Shown piece after piece: positions 37,819 through 47,246 of a DNA stretch of 64,000 nucleotides; positions within the stretch are counted from its first letter, which is position 1; each line of letters opens with the position of its first letter. The DNA is from Sphingomonas rubra. GTDB lineage: Bacteria; Pseudomonadota; Alphaproteobacteria; Sphingomonadales; Sphingomonadaceae. A program made the translations under genes and the position numbers. The stretch covers positions 193,501 to 257,500 of the forward strand of contig NZ_FOXP01000003.1 of NCBI RefSeq assembly GCF_900115745.1, written 5' to 3'. Under the pieces are notes generated by a model. That model was not told the origin of the DNA and searched no databases. It saw nothing but the letters and a program-made list of their open reading frames with translations.

Positions 37819-39842
37819 TGCGCGCTTGGCGCGTCGTGGCGGCCGTGGCGGCGACGGTGCTGCTCGGCGTGGCGCCGGTGCCGCCGCCGGTGCTCGACGC
37901 GCACGCGATCGCGCTCGAACGGTTCGGCAACGACGCGCCCTGGTACGAAGGCCGCATTCCCTTCTTCGAGTCCGCCGACCCGGCGATCGACGCGGTCTAT
38001 TATTATCGCTGGTCGCTGTTCCGCGCGCACCAGCGCGACCTGGGCGAGCGCGGCTACATCTCCACCGAGTTCCTCGACGACGTGTCGTGGCAGCTCGAAC
38101 CCTGGGCCAGCCTCAACGACGCGACGGGCTTTCACCTGGGTGAGGGGCGCTGGCTGCGCGACCGGCGCTTTGCCGACGATTACATCGCGCACATGTACAA
38201 TGGCGGCAACGACCGCCACTTCAGCGACTACATGGCCGACTCGGTATGGGGCCGCTACCTCGTCGACAGCGACCGGGCGGCGGCGACGCGGCACCTGGCG
38301 GCGATGCGCCGGCTGTACGCCGCGTGGGACGACCATCTCGATCGCGCGCGCGGCCTCTACTGGGTGGAACCGATCGCCGACGCGACCGAGTACACCATCT
38401 CCTCGATCGACGCGTCGGGGGGGCAGGACGGTTTCCTGGGCGGGCACGCGTTCCGCCCTTCGATCAACGCCTATATGTACGCCAACGCGCGGGCGATCGC
38501 GCGCATCGCGACGCTGAGCGGTGACCGTGCCGCCCAGCGCGACTTCGACGCGCGTGCCGCGGCGATCAAGGCGCGCGTCGACCGCGACCTGTGGAGCCCG
38601 GCGCTCGGCCACTTTATCGACCGGCACCAGAAGACCACGCCGTTCGTCCGCGCCTGGCAGCCGATCCGCGGGCGCGAGCTGGTCGGCTACCTGCCCTGGA
38701 CCTTCGACATGGCGGACGACGACCGCCGCCATGCCGCCGCCTGGTCGCACCTGCTGTCACCCGCCGAACTGGGCGGCGCGGCGGGGATGCGCACCGTGGA
38801 GCCGAGCTACCAGCATTATATGCGCCAGTACCGGTACGAGGGCGGCGGCCATACCGGGGGCTCCCGCGAGTGCCAGTGGAACGGCCCCGTCTGGCCGTTC
38901 CAGACGACACAGGTCCTGCTCGGCATGGCCAACCTGCTCGACCATTACGATCAGTCGGTGGTGACGCGGGGCGATTACCTGCGGCTGCTGCGCCAATATA
39001 CCCGCCTCCACTATCAGGGTGCGCTGCTCGACCTGGAGGAGGACTACCATCCCGATACCGGCCGGCCGATCGTCGGGCTGGGACGCAGCCACCATTATTT
39101 CCACTCCGGCTATGTCGATCTCGTCCTCGGCGGGCTCGTCGGCATCCGACCGCGCGCGGACGACGTGCTGGAGGTGAACCCGCTGCTGCCCGACGCGGGC
39201 GACCGCGAGGCGCTGGCGTGGTTCCGCGTGCAGGACGTGCCCTATCACGGGCGCCGCGTCGCCGTGACCTGGGACGCCGACGGGCGGCACTACGGTCGTG
39301 GAGCCGGTCTGGCGATCGAGGTCGACGGGGTCGAGGTCGCGCGTCGTCCGACGCTCGGCCGGTTGACCGTGCCGGTCGCTCGCGCCGCGACGCCGCCGAT
39401 CGCGCGGCCGATCGACCGTGCCGTGCAGCTGGTACGCGGTCAGTTCCCCAAGGGAAGCGCCTCCACCGCGACGGGCGAGGAGAACGTCCACGACGCGATC
39501 GACGGACGCGTCTGGTTCTTTCCCGAACTCGGCAATGGCTGGTCGTCCGAGCCTGGTCCCGTGCGGCAATGGTACGCGATCGATTTCGGCAAAGCGATGC
39601 GGCTGGAACGGGCGGAGCTCGCCTTCTTCGCCGACGGTGGCCGCTTCGCCGCGCCCGCCGCGTACCGGTTGCAGGCGTGGAACGGCCGCGACTGGGCGGA
39701 TCTGCCCGCGCGCGCCGACGCGCCCGTCGCCAACGGCATCACCCACGCGCGCTGGCCGAGCATGACGACGACCCGCGTCCGCATCCTCTTCGACCAGCAG
39801 CCCAACCGGGCGCTGCGGCTGGTCGAGGCGAAGCTGTTCTAG
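37818..39842 (+). CDS. Putative (alpha/alpha)6-barrel glycosidase with C-terminal beta-sandwich domain
   Basis: A secreted 674-residue protein. After a short signal peptide ('RVVAAVAATVLLGVAPVPP') the main domain reads like an MGH1/GH63-type six-hairpin glycosidase: 'DAVYYYRWSLFRAHQRDLGE', 'FHLGEGRWLRDRRFADDYI', 'SINAYMYANARAIARIATLS', 'YLPWTFDMADDD', 'ECQWNGPVWPFQTTQVLLGM' and 'GRSHHYFHSGYVDLVLGGL'. Acidic residues in 'RECQWNG' and 'EYTISSIDASGGQD' are candidate catalysts. From about residue 545 a discoidin-like beta-sandwich follows ('EENVHDAIDGRVWFF', 'YRLQAWNGRDWADLP'). Overlap with the GH43 start places it in the arabinan operon, but the bond it cuts is not known; a beta-L-arabinoside or a galactan side-chain linkage is possible. 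Confidence 0.75.
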   Translation: MRAWRVVAAVAATVLLGVAPVPPPVLDAHAIALERFGNDAPWYEGRIPFFESADPAIDAVYYYRWSLFRAHQRDLGERGYISTEFLDDVSWQLEPWASLNDATGFHLGEGRWLRDRRFADDYIAHMYNGGNDRHFSDYMADSVWGRYLVDSDRAAATRHLAAMRRLYAAWDDHLDRARGLYWVEPIADATEYTISSIDASGGQDGFLGGHAFRPSINAYMYANARAIARIATLSGDRAAQRDFDARAAAIKARVDRDLWSPALGHFIDRHQKTTPFVRAWQPIRGRELVGYLPWTFDMADDDRRHAAAWSHLLSPAELGGAAGMRTVEPSYQHYMRQYRYEGGGHTGGSRECQWNGPVWPFQTTQVLLGMANLLDHYDQSVVTRGDYLRLLRQYTRLHYQGALLDLEEDYHPDTGRPIVGLGRSHHYFHSGYVDLVLGGLVGIRPRADDVLEVNPLLPDAGDREALAWFRVQDVPYHGRRVAVTWDADGRHYGRGAGLAIEVDGVEVARRPTLGRLTVPVARAATPPIARPIDRAVQLVRGQFPKGSASTATGEENVHDAIDGRVWFFPELGNGWSSEPGPVRQWYAIDFGKAMRLERAELAFFADGGRFAAPAAYRLQAWNGRDWADLPARADAPVANGITHARWPSMTTTRVRILFDQQPNRALRLVEAKLF

Positions 39843-39873
39843 CGATCCGCGCCGCCGCCCGGCGCTGCCTCCT

Positions 39874-39884
39874 CTTGTCGTACA
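39874..39884. promoter_or_regulatory. Candidate GntR operator 1 upstream of TonB receptor
   Basis: TTGTCGTACAA, within the perfect inverted repeat CTTGT-CGT-ACAAG, lies 97 bp before the receptor start. It resembles the site before dgoK (TTGTCCAACAA). Confidence 0.45.
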
Positions 39885-39928
39885 AGCCGTTAACAAGGCT
39901 TGCGTTCATCTGCATCTTCCTCATACAT

Positions 39929-39939
39929 ATGTCCGATCA
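39929..39939. promoter_or_regulatory. Candidate GntR operator 2 upstream of TonB receptor
   Basis: ATGTCCGATCA lies 42 bp before the receptor start and shares the ATGTCCGA half with the site at 29245. Two sites in one promoter could allow cooperative binding. Confidence 0.4.
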
Positions 39940-39980
39940 ATAGCCGCGATCGACGGCAATCAAGGGCAGGGGTAGGCCGC

Positions 39981-42968
39981 ATGGCACGCACATCACTCAT
40001 TCTCGGCACCGCCTCGGCGATGGCAATGCTGATCGCGAACGGCGCGGCCGCGCAGACGCCGCCGCAGACCGGTGGCGTCGTTCGCGACGGCGCCGAGCAG
40101 CCGTCGGACGGCACGCCCGCGCGCGGCACCGGCAGCGCCGCGCAGGATCAGGCGGGCGGCGCGGTCAGCGACGCCGCCGCCAGCCAGGCCGCGAACCCCG
40201 CCGCGGCGGCGGCCGATGCGCCGGAGGCGGCGGAAACGGGCGACGAGATCGTCGTCACCGGCGTGCGCGCGTCCATCGTCGGCGCGCTCAACGTCAAGCG
40301 CAACGCCGTGCAGGTGGTCGACTCGGTCGTCGCGGAGGACGTCGGCAAGCTGCCCGACAATAACGTCGTCGAGGCGCTGCAACGCATTACCGGTGTCCAG
40401 GTAACCAACCGTTCCGGCGGCGAGGCGGCAGGCATCGCGATCCGCGGCCTGCCCGACGCGCTGACGACGCTCAACGGACGCAACATCTTTACCGCGGCGG
40501 GCCAAGCCTTCGCGTTGCAGGACATCCCCGCCAACCTCGTCAAACGCATCGACGTGTACAAGACGCGCGCCGCCGAGCAGATCGAGACGGGCATCGCCGG
40601 GCAGATCGACGTGTTTACGCGGCGACCGTTCGATTTCGACGGTTTCGCGATCTCGGGCTTCGCGCGCGGCATCTACAACGAGCAGGCCGACACCTATAAC
40701 CCCAACGTCTCCGCGCTCGTCAGCGACCGACGGACCACAGCGATCGGCGACATCGGCATCCTCGTCAACGCCAGCTACGCGCGTACCAAATATCGCGACA
40801 TGGCGGTGACGTCGGGCGCCCAGGTCCCGTTCGCTAACGCCACGCCGACCGCCGGAACCGGGCTGGTGCCGTTCCAGCGCATCTTCCCAGGCGAGGGACC
40901 AGGCTTGGGTGCTTGGATGCCTGGAAGCGAACGCGGTCTTCCCGACACGGCCGGCTCGACGATGCTCGTGAACGGCATTTCCACGCCCTATTTGCTGTCG
41001 CGCGACGCGATCTTCTCGTCCGACCTGCGCGGCAAGCGCGAGCGGCCGTCGGCGAACATCGCGCTGCAATGGGCGCCGAACAGCTCGTCGGTCTACACCG
41101 CCGAGATGTTCTACTCGGGCTTCCGGGGTAACACCTTCAACAGCCTGCAGTTCAGCTTCGTCGATTTCTGGGTGCCGCCGCCCACCTCGGTCGAGTTGTA
41201 CGAGGGCACCAACATCGTCCGCGCCCGCAACGCGTTCAACGTGTTCGGCTTCCAGAGCGGCGACTATGCCAGCAACAAGACCGACGGCTTCGTCTACGCG
41301 CTGAACGGCAAATGGGACGTGGGCGAGGGCGGCAAGATCGTCGCCGACCTGTCGCGCCAGACCAGCACCAACAAGACGACCTTCATCGCGCAGCGGCTGA
41401 CGCGCGTCGCCGACCGGATCGACGTCAACTTCAACACGGGCAACGGCATTCCGTCGTACCATTTCGCTGACGACGCGCTGCTGACCCAGCCGGGGACGTG
41501 GACGGTCGGCGAGCTGTTCGACAACGCCGATACCAACAAGGGCGGCGCCTACACGCTGCACCTGGACGGCGAGTACAAGTGGGACCAGGGCTTCGTACGG
41601 CAGGTCAAGGCGGGCATCCGCTACGACGATCGCAGCGCGCGCTCCTTCTCGCGCACCGCCGATGCGGGCGTGCTGGGCGTGAACTTCGCGACGCTCGACC
41701 CGCAGTTCCAATACACCAACAGCGGCTTCTTCGACGGCCGCGCCGACATCCCGACGTCGTGGATCGCCCCCAACGGCTACGCGCTCTCCGCGAACGCCGA
41801 CGCGATCCGCCAGCTCTATCTCGATCGCCAGGCCACCGCGACCAATCCGGGCGGCATCCGCGTCAACAACCTTCGCCTGAGCAACAATCTCGACTTCATC
41901 CCCGTGTTCCGGGTGAGCGAGGTCAACATGGCCGCCTACATCCAGGCGGATACGGAGGTGTCGATCTTCGGCCGGCCGCTCCAAGGGCAGTTCGGCCTGC
42001 GCTACGTTGACGTCGACACGAACGTTACCTTTACCGATCGGCTGCCGCCCCGGGCGACCACCGAGACGTCGGTCAACGCCAACCGCTTCCTGCCCGCGGT
42101 GACGCTGCGGTTCGAGCCGTTCGACGGCGTGCGGCTGCGCGCCAATTACGGCGAGACGCTGCGCCGCGCGGCGTTCGGCGACCTCAATCCGAACTTCACG
42201 CTGACCGGCGACCTGACGCAGATCGGCCGCGGGACGGGGTCGCAAGGCAACCCCACGCTTCAGCCGACCCGGTCCAAGAACTACGATCTCGGCGCCGAAT
42301 GGTATTTCGACCGTGACGCCGCGATCTATACGACGCTGTTCCGGCGCGAGATCCAGGGGTTGGTGGTGCCGATCAGCTCGCTGTTCGTGATCCCCAACAC
42401 CGGCCTCAATACCGACCGCTTCGTCATCACCCGGCCGGAGAACGCCTCGAATGGCGTCCTCAAGGGCGCCGAGGTGGGCTTCACGCTGTTCCCGCGCGGG
42501 CTGCCCGGTATCCTGAAGGGGTTCGGCGCGCAGGGGAGCCTCACCTTCCTCGACTCGCGCCAGAACATTCCGCAGGTCGACAGCGCCGGCAACATCACCG
42601 GCCAAACCAGCTCCGCCTTCTTCAACGTGTCGGACTTCTCGTACAATCTGACGGCTGCCTACGACCGCGGGCCGATCGGCGCGCGCCTGTCCTACGTGTG
42701 GCGCAAGGCGTTCCTGACGCGTAACGAGGCGCGGCTGTTCGCCAATCCGATCGGCGTGTGGCGCCGGCCGGAGAAGAGCCTCGATTTCCAGCTGACCGCG
42801 AACCTCACCGATCGGCTCGGCCTGACGTTCGACGCGGTCAACCTGACCAAGGCCAAGCAGCAGGAATATTACAAGTTCGAGGAAGCCGGCGGGTTCGAGC
42901 AGTATAATCTCGGCACCGTCCTCCTCGCGCGTACCTTCGCCCTGGGCATCCGCTACGCCTATGACTGA
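39981..42968 (+). CDS. TonB-dependent receptor, arabinan-cluster oligosaccharide uptake
   Basis: A 995-residue outer-membrane receptor of the long sphingomonad/Caulobacter type. It has a signal peptide ('LGTASAMAMLIANGAAAQ'), an Ala/Gln/Gly-rich linker of about 65 residues, a TonB-box-like 'GDEIVVTGVRASIVGALNVK', and the subfamily plug signature 'AEDVGKLPDNNVVEALQRIT' plus 'GIAIRGLPDALTTLNGRNIF'. A barrel ending in 'ALGIRYAYD' follows. The last residue is Asp rather than the usual aromatic, with Tyr two before it. It follows the secreted arabinan-degrading enzymes and probably imports arabino-oligosaccharides. Two candidate operators precede it. Confidence 0.94.
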   Translation: MARTSLILGTASAMAMLIANGAAAQTPPQTGGVVRDGAEQPSDGTPARGTGSAAQDQAGGAVSDAAASQAANPAAAAADAPEAAETGDEIVVTGVRASIVGALNVKRNAVQVVDSVVAEDVGKLPDNNVVEALQRITGVQVTNRSGGEAAGIAIRGLPDALTTLNGRNIFTAAGQAFALQDIPANLVKRIDVYKTRAAEQIETGIAGQIDVFTRRPFDFDGFAISGFARGIYNEQADTYNPNVSALVSDRRTTAIGDIGILVNASYARTKYRDMAVTSGAQVPFANATPTAGTGLVPFQRIFPGEGPGLGAWMPGSERGLPDTAGSTMLVNGISTPYLLSRDAIFSSDLRGKRERPSANIALQWAPNSSSVYTAEMFYSGFRGNTFNSLQFSFVDFWVPPPTSVELYEGTNIVRARNAFNVFGFQSGDYASNKTDGFVYALNGKWDVGEGGKIVADLSRQTSTNKTTFIAQRLTRVADRIDVNFNTGNGIPSYHFADDALLTQPGTWTVGELFDNADTNKGGAYTLHLDGEYKWDQGFVRQVKAGIRYDDRSARSFSRTADAGVLGVNFATLDPQFQYTNSGFFDGRADIPTSWIAPNGYALSANADAIRQLYLDRQATATNPGGIRVNNLRLSNNLDFIPVFRVSEVNMAAYIQADTEVSIFGRPLQGQFGLRYVDVDTNVTFTDRLPPRATTETSVNANRFLPAVTLRFEPFDGVRLRANYGETLRRAAFGDLNPNFTLTGDLTQIGRGTGSQGNPTLQPTRSKNYDLGAEWYFDRDAAIYTTLFRREIQGLVVPISSLFVIPNTGLNTDRFVITRPENASNGVLKGAEVGFTLFPRGLPGILKGFGAQGSLTFLDSRQNIPQVDSAGNITGQTSSAFFNVSDFSYNLTAAYDRGPIGARLSYVWRKAFLTRNEARLFANPIGVWRRPEKSLDFQLTANLTDRLGLTFDAVNLTKAKQQEYYKFEEAGGFEQYNLGTVLLARTFALGIRYAYD

Positions 42969-43080
42969 TCGGGGCTGACGGGCGGAGGACGCGCCGTGGT
43001 GCGCCGCGCCCTCGGCTCACCCGCATATTGCCCCGGCTCGTCGTGCTGCTATACCTTGGTACAACACCGAGGAGAGAAGC

Positions 43081-45948
43081 ATGCCGTCGAAGTTCGCCGC
43101 ACTGTCGGGTGCCGCCGTGATCGCGCTGGCCGTACCGGCCGTCGCCCAGCAGCGGGCCGCCACTCCGGCGGCGGGCAAGCCGGCGCCGGTGGCGTCGCTG
43201 GTCGCGAAGGTCGACATTCCATATCAGCAGTTCACGCTGTCCAACGGCCTGCGCGTCATCGTCCATACCGACCGAAAGGCGCCGGTCGTCGCGGTCAGCG
43301 TGTGGTACGACGTCGGCTCCAAGAACGAGCCGAAGGGCAAGACCGGTTTCGCGCATCTGTTCGAGCATCTGATGTTCAACGGGTCGGAGAACGCGCCCGA
43401 CGACTTCTTCGAGCCGCTGAAGCAGGTCGGCGCCACCAACTATAACGGCACGACCTTCTACGATCGGACCAACTATTTCGAGACCGTGCCCAAGGCGGCG
43501 CTGGAGCGGGCGCTGTTCCTGGAATCGGATCGGATGGGTTATCTGCTCGGCGCGGTGACGCAGGCCAAGCTCGACGAGCAGCGCGGCGTGGTGCAGAACG
43601 AGAAGCGGCAGGGCGACAACCAGCCCTATGGCCTGGTCGACTACAAGATCACCGAGGGGCTGTTCCCGGCGACCCACCCTTACGGCCACGATACGATCGG
43701 ATCGATGGCCGATCTCGACGCGGCGTCGCTGCAGACGGTGAAGGACTGGTTCACCGACCATTACGGCCCCAACAACGCGGTGCTGGTGCTGGCCGGCGAC
43801 ATCGACGTCGCGACCGCGCGGCCGTTGGTGGAGAAATATTTCAGCGCGATCAAGCGCGGCCCGCAGAGCAAGGCGCCGCCCGCGCCGATCCCGACGCTGC
43901 CCGCACCCAAGGCCGAGACGATGACCGACCGGGTCGCGGCGGTGATGATTACCCGCAACTGGGCGGTCCCCGGCCTGAACGACAAGGACGCGGTACTGCT
44001 GGACGTCGCCGCGGGCGTGCTCGGCGGCCTGTCGTCGTCGCGCTTCGACAACATCCTGGTCAAGCAGGAGAAGCTGGCGGTGAGCGCCAGCGCGTCGAAC
44101 AACAGCTACGCGCAGGTCGGCACCTTCGGCGTTAACGTGATCGTGCGGCCGGGCGTCGACCCGGCGCTGGTGTCGCGCCGGGTGGACGAGATCATGGCCG
44201 ATTTCCTGAAGAACGGTCCCACCGCGGACGAGGTCAGTCGCTATGCCACCACCTCGGCGGCGCGGACGATCCGTGGGCTGGAGTCGGTCGGCGGCTTCCA
44301 GGGCAAGGCGGTGACGCTGGCCGAGGGGGCACTCTACTCGAACGATCCGGGCTTCTACAAGAAACAGCTGGAGCAGCTCGCCGCCGCGACGCCCGCCAGC
44401 GTCAAGGCGGCGGCCGACAAGTGGCTGTCGCGCCCCCCCTACGCGCTCACCGTGCTTCAAGGGCCGCGGGCCGCATACGAGGAGGCCGAGGTGCCGGCCA
44501 AGGCGGAGGTCGCGGTCGCGCCGGAGACGCCGGTCAAGGGCACGCGCGGGCCGCTGCCGGCGGTCGGCGAGATCGCCGGGCTGAGCTTCCCGGCGGTGCA
44601 GCGCGCGCGCCTTTCCAACGGTATGGAGCTGGTCTACGCGCAGCGCACCGCCGTGCCGGTCACGCAGCTGGCGCTGTCGTTCGACGCCGGCGTCGCCGCG
44701 GACGTGACCGGCAAGCTCGGCACGCAGCAGCTCGCGCTGAGCATGCTGGACGAGGGCACCACCACCCGCGACTCGATCCGCATCGCCGAGGAGAAGGAGC
44801 GGCTGGGCGCCAATATCGGCTCGGGCTTCAACAGCGACCGGACGACGCTCAACCTGGACGTGCCGAGCGCCAATCTCGGCCTCGCGCTCGACCTGTTCGC
44901 CGACATCGCGCGCAACCCGCGCTTCGATCCGGCCGAGACCGCGCGCGTGCGTAACCAGCAGCTGGCGCAGATCCAGCAGGAACTGACCAGCCCGGAAGGG
45001 TTGAGCGGCCGCGTCGTTCCCAAGCTCGTCTACGGCGCCGCCTCGCCCTACGCGAAGGCGCAAGGAGCGGGCGATCCGCGCGCGGTGGCGACGCTGACCC
45101 CCGCCGACCTGCGCGCCTTCCAGCAGGCGTGGCTGCGGCCCGACAAGGCCAAGGTCTTCGTGGTCAGCGACCGGCCGCTCGCCGAGGTGCGCGCCGCGCT
45201 CGATGCCCGGTTCGGCGACTGGCGCGCGACCGGCGCGGCGGGGACCAAGGACTTCTCGGCACCGTCGCGGCCCACGAGCCCCAAGGTGGTGCTGATCGAT
45301 CGTCCCGACAGCCCGCAGTCGCTGATCGCCGCGGCGATCCCGACGGGGCTGCGCGGCACGCAGGACCTGCTGCCGGTCGCCACCGCCAACGACGCGCTCG
45401 GCGGCAGCTTCCTCGGTCGCATCAACATGGACCTGCGTGAGCGGCGGCACTGGTCGTACGGCGCGGGCGGCAGCTTCGTGCAGTCCGAACAGGCCGCGCC
45501 CTTCCTCCTCAACGCGCCCGTTCAGGCCGACAAGACCGGCCCGTCGATCGTCTCGGCGCGCGACGACATCGTGGCGTTCCTGGGCAAGGAGCCGATGACG
45601 CGGGTCGAGTTCGACCGCGCGATCACCGGCGCGACGCGCTCGCTGTCGGGCAATTTCGAGACCGCGGGCGCGGTGCTCTCGGCGATGCAGGCCAACGACC
45701 GCTTCAAGCGCCCCGACGATTATTACGCGACGATCACGCAGCGCTATCGCGGGTTCACGCTGCCGCAGCTCAACGCCGCGATCCAGGGTGCCCTCGATCC
45801 GGCCAAGACGATCTGGGTCGTGGTCGGCGACGCCAAGACGGTACGGCCGCAGCTCGACGCGGTGGGGCTGCCGGTCGAGCTGATGCCGGCGAGCGCGGTG
45901 GCCGGCGTGCCGGCGCAGCCCGCGGGCGCATCCGCCGCGGGGAACTGA
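43081..45948 (+). CDS. M16-family zinc metalloprotease, exported
   Basis: A 955-residue peptidase of the pitrilysin/insulinase type with two fused M16 halves. A signal peptide ('AALSGAAVIALAVPAVAQQ') predicts a periplasmic location. The inverted zinc motif HxxEH is intact at His92-Glu95-His96 ('FAHLFEHLMFNGSEN'), and the third ligand Glu lies about 75 residues later in 'EQRGVVQNEKRQGDNQPYGL'. The second half begins near residue 500 ('PAVQRARLSNGMELVYAQRT') and lacks the zinc motif, as is normal. GAGGAGAG precedes the ATG. It probably degrades peptides. Its place between a sugar receptor and an IS element gives no clear functional link. Confidence 0.93.
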   Translation: MPSKFAALSGAAVIALAVPAVAQQRAATPAAGKPAPVASLVAKVDIPYQQFTLSNGLRVIVHTDRKAPVVAVSVWYDVGSKNEPKGKTGFAHLFEHLMFNGSENAPDDFFEPLKQVGATNYNGTTFYDRTNYFETVPKAALERALFLESDRMGYLLGAVTQAKLDEQRGVVQNEKRQGDNQPYGLVDYKITEGLFPATHPYGHDTIGSMADLDAASLQTVKDWFTDHYGPNNAVLVLAGDIDVATARPLVEKYFSAIKRGPQSKAPPAPIPTLPAPKAETMTDRVAAVMITRNWAVPGLNDKDAVLLDVAAGVLGGLSSSRFDNILVKQEKLAVSASASNNSYAQVGTFGVNVIVRPGVDPALVSRRVDEIMADFLKNGPTADEVSRYATTSAARTIRGLESVGGFQGKAVTLAEGALYSNDPGFYKKQLEQLAAATPASVKAAADKWLSRPPYALTVLQGPRAAYEEAEVPAKAEVAVAPETPVKGTRGPLPAVGEIAGLSFPAVQRARLSNGMELVYAQRTAVPVTQLALSFDAGVAADVTGKLGTQQLALSMLDEGTTTRDSIRIAEEKERLGANIGSGFNSDRTTLNLDVPSANLGLALDLFADIARNPRFDPAETARVRNQQLAQIQQELTSPEGLSGRVVPKLVYGAASPYAKAQGAGDPRAVATLTPADLRAFQQAWLRPDKAKVFVVSDRPLAEVRAALDARFGDWRATGAAGTKDFSAPSRPTSPKVVLIDRPDSPQSLIAAAIPTGLRGTQDLLPVATANDALGGSFLGRINMDLRERRHWSYGAGGSFVQSEQAAPFLLNAPVQADKTGPSIVSARDDIVAFLGKEPMTRVEFDRAITGATRSLSGNFETAGAVLSAMQANDRFKRPDDYYATITQRYRGFTLPQLNAAIQGALDPAKTIWVVVGDAKTVRPQLDAVGLPVELMPASAVAGVPAQPAGASAAGN

Positions 45949-45958
45949 GGAGACGGTC

Positions 45959-45986
45959 CTGTTTCCCGGCCTTTACCGGGGAACAG
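45959..45986 (+). terminator. Rho-independent-like terminator of the M16 gene
   Basis: CTGTTTCCCGG pairs with CCGGGGAACAG (one G-T pair), starting 10 bp after the M16 stop codon. No T-tract follows, so it may act as a hairpin barrier only. Confidence 0.4.
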
Positions 45987-46077
45987 GATCGGAGCGAAGG
46001 AGTGAGAGTGGATCGACGTCAGGTCATCATGCTCTAGGTCGGATCGACATTCGGCATTTTTCCAACCCGGCGAAGGC

Positions 46078-47246
46078 AAGACCTCTGCGAAAGACGTTGT
46101 GTCTGGCGTTTTGGGCGAGATGGGCGAGCGTTGCATTTGCCAGGAGGAGTACTGCGAGTTGGTTCCTCGGTCTTGATGGGGGGTGGCGTCAGTTGGGTGG
46201 CGTGTTCGGGCGATCACCCGGCGGCACGTCGCAGATTGTAGGCGATGACCGAAAGGTCGAAATGCAGACGGCAGCGTGTCAGGCCGCGATAGCGCATTCG
46301 CACAAAGCCGTAAGGTCCGCGTTTCAGTTCGCTGAAGGTGCGCTCGACGGCGGTGCGCACACGGCCGATGAGCTTGTTGCGAATGGCTTGCCAGGGCGGC
46401 AGCGCGGGCTGGCCGCGTACGCGGCGATGCTGGATGCGGTCCTTAATGCCGCGCGCTTTCAGCGTCTCGTGCCGTGCCCGCTTCTCGTACGCCTTGTCGG
46501 CGTAGACCGCCTTCTCGTCGCCGATCACGAGATCATCGGCGACCTCGCTTTCATAGACCTTGGCCGGCGTCACCGTCCGGCTGCGGATGATCCCCGAGCC
46601 CTGGTCCACGCCGACATGCACCTTGTAGCCGAAGAACCGCTTCGTGCCGCATGCCGTGCGCGTCCAGTTGGCATCCGGGTCATGCGGCGAACGGCTCTCC
46701 TGCCCCATGGGGCTCGAGCCGTTCGGCGGTTGGCGTACCGTGGCCTGGACCAGCGAGGCGTCGATCAGCGTACCGGCCTTGACCATGAAACCTGCCGTCT
46801 CGAGCTGGCGCGACACCTCGGCGAACAAGGCATCGCCCAGACCCGCTTTCACCAGCGCCAGCCGGAACCGGCACAAGGTCGTCTCGTCCGGCGTCGGCTC
46901 CTCCAGCGCTAGCCCGCAGAAGCGCCGGAACGACACCCGGTCGGACAAGGCCTCCTCCAGCCCTGGGTCGGACAAGCCGTACCATTGCTGGAGCAAAAGC
47001 GCCCGCAGCATCGCGAGCGCCCTGTAAGGCGGGCGCCCCGTCTCCCCAGGCCGCACCTGTCGCACCAAAGCCTCCAGCGGTGCCCAGTCGATCAGCGCCG
47101 CGATCCGCTCCAGCCGCGCATTGCGCCCGAAGCCTGTCGGCAGAAACGCCTCAACAAACCGTCGCTGATCCATGACCCAGCCCTCCACTCCACGGACCAT
47201 CGAATCACTTCCGTCTACATTCGTCAGCTACTTTCGCAGAGGTCTC
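46078..47246 (-). mobile_element. IS5-family insertion sequence, complete
   Basis: About 1169 bp with terminal inverted repeats of 16 bp: AAGACCTCTGCGAAAG at the left and, read inward from the right, GAGACCTCTGCGAAAG (one mismatch). It is flanked by the direct repeat GCGAAGGC (46070-46077 and 47247-47254), an apparent 8-bp target duplication. It carries one intact transposase gene. An 8-bp duplication differs from the 4 bp usual for the IS5 subgroup and, as I recall, is more like the ISH1 subgroup. Confidence 0.88.
46214..47200 (-). CDS. IS5-family transposase (DDE)
   Basis: A 328-residue transposase. The N-terminal domain has 'GETGRPPYRALAMLRALLLQ', 'WYGLSDPGLEEALSDRVSFR' and 'PDETTLCRFRLALVKAGLG'. 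The DDE triad is visible: Asp in 'TLIDASLVQATVR', Asp in 'AVYADKAYEKRAR', and Glu in 'RTAVERTFSELKRGPYG', in the expected order and spacing. The frame is intact, so the element may still move. An internal ATG at 47173 ('MDQRRFVEAFLP') is a likely true start; the longer form begins at 47200. There is no frameshift or second ORF. Confidence 0.93.
   Translation of the reverse strand: MVRGVEGWVMDQRRFVEAFLPTGFGRNARLERIAALIDWAPLEALVRQVRPGETGRPPYRALAMLRALLLQQWYGLSDPGLEEALSDRVSFRRFCGLALEEPTPDETTLCRFRLALVKAGLGDALFAEVSRQLETAGFMVKAGTLIDASLVQATVRQPPNGSSPMGQESRSPHDPDANWTRTACGTKRFFGYKVHVGVDQGSGIIRSRTVTPAKVYESEVADDLVIGDEKAVYADKAYEKRARHETLKARGIKDRIQHRRVRGQPALPPWQAIRNKLIGRVRTAVERTFSELKRGPYGFVRMRYRGLTRCRLHFDLSVIAYNLRRAAG

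Noticed and set aside
39993..42605. An 870-codon minus-strand frame opposite the arabinan-cluster receptor
   Set aside because: Antisense shadow of a receptor with all family motifs; no start signal or domain.
43052..43066. CTTGGTACAAC-like palindrome before the M16 gene as another GntR site
   Set aside because: The half-site spacing differs from the WTGTCNNACWA set, and the peptidase does not fit the sugar regulon.
42838..45450. An 870-codon minus-strand frame opposite the M16 peptidase
   Set aside because: Antisense to an intact zinc peptidase; Arg/Ala/Gly-rich with no motif.
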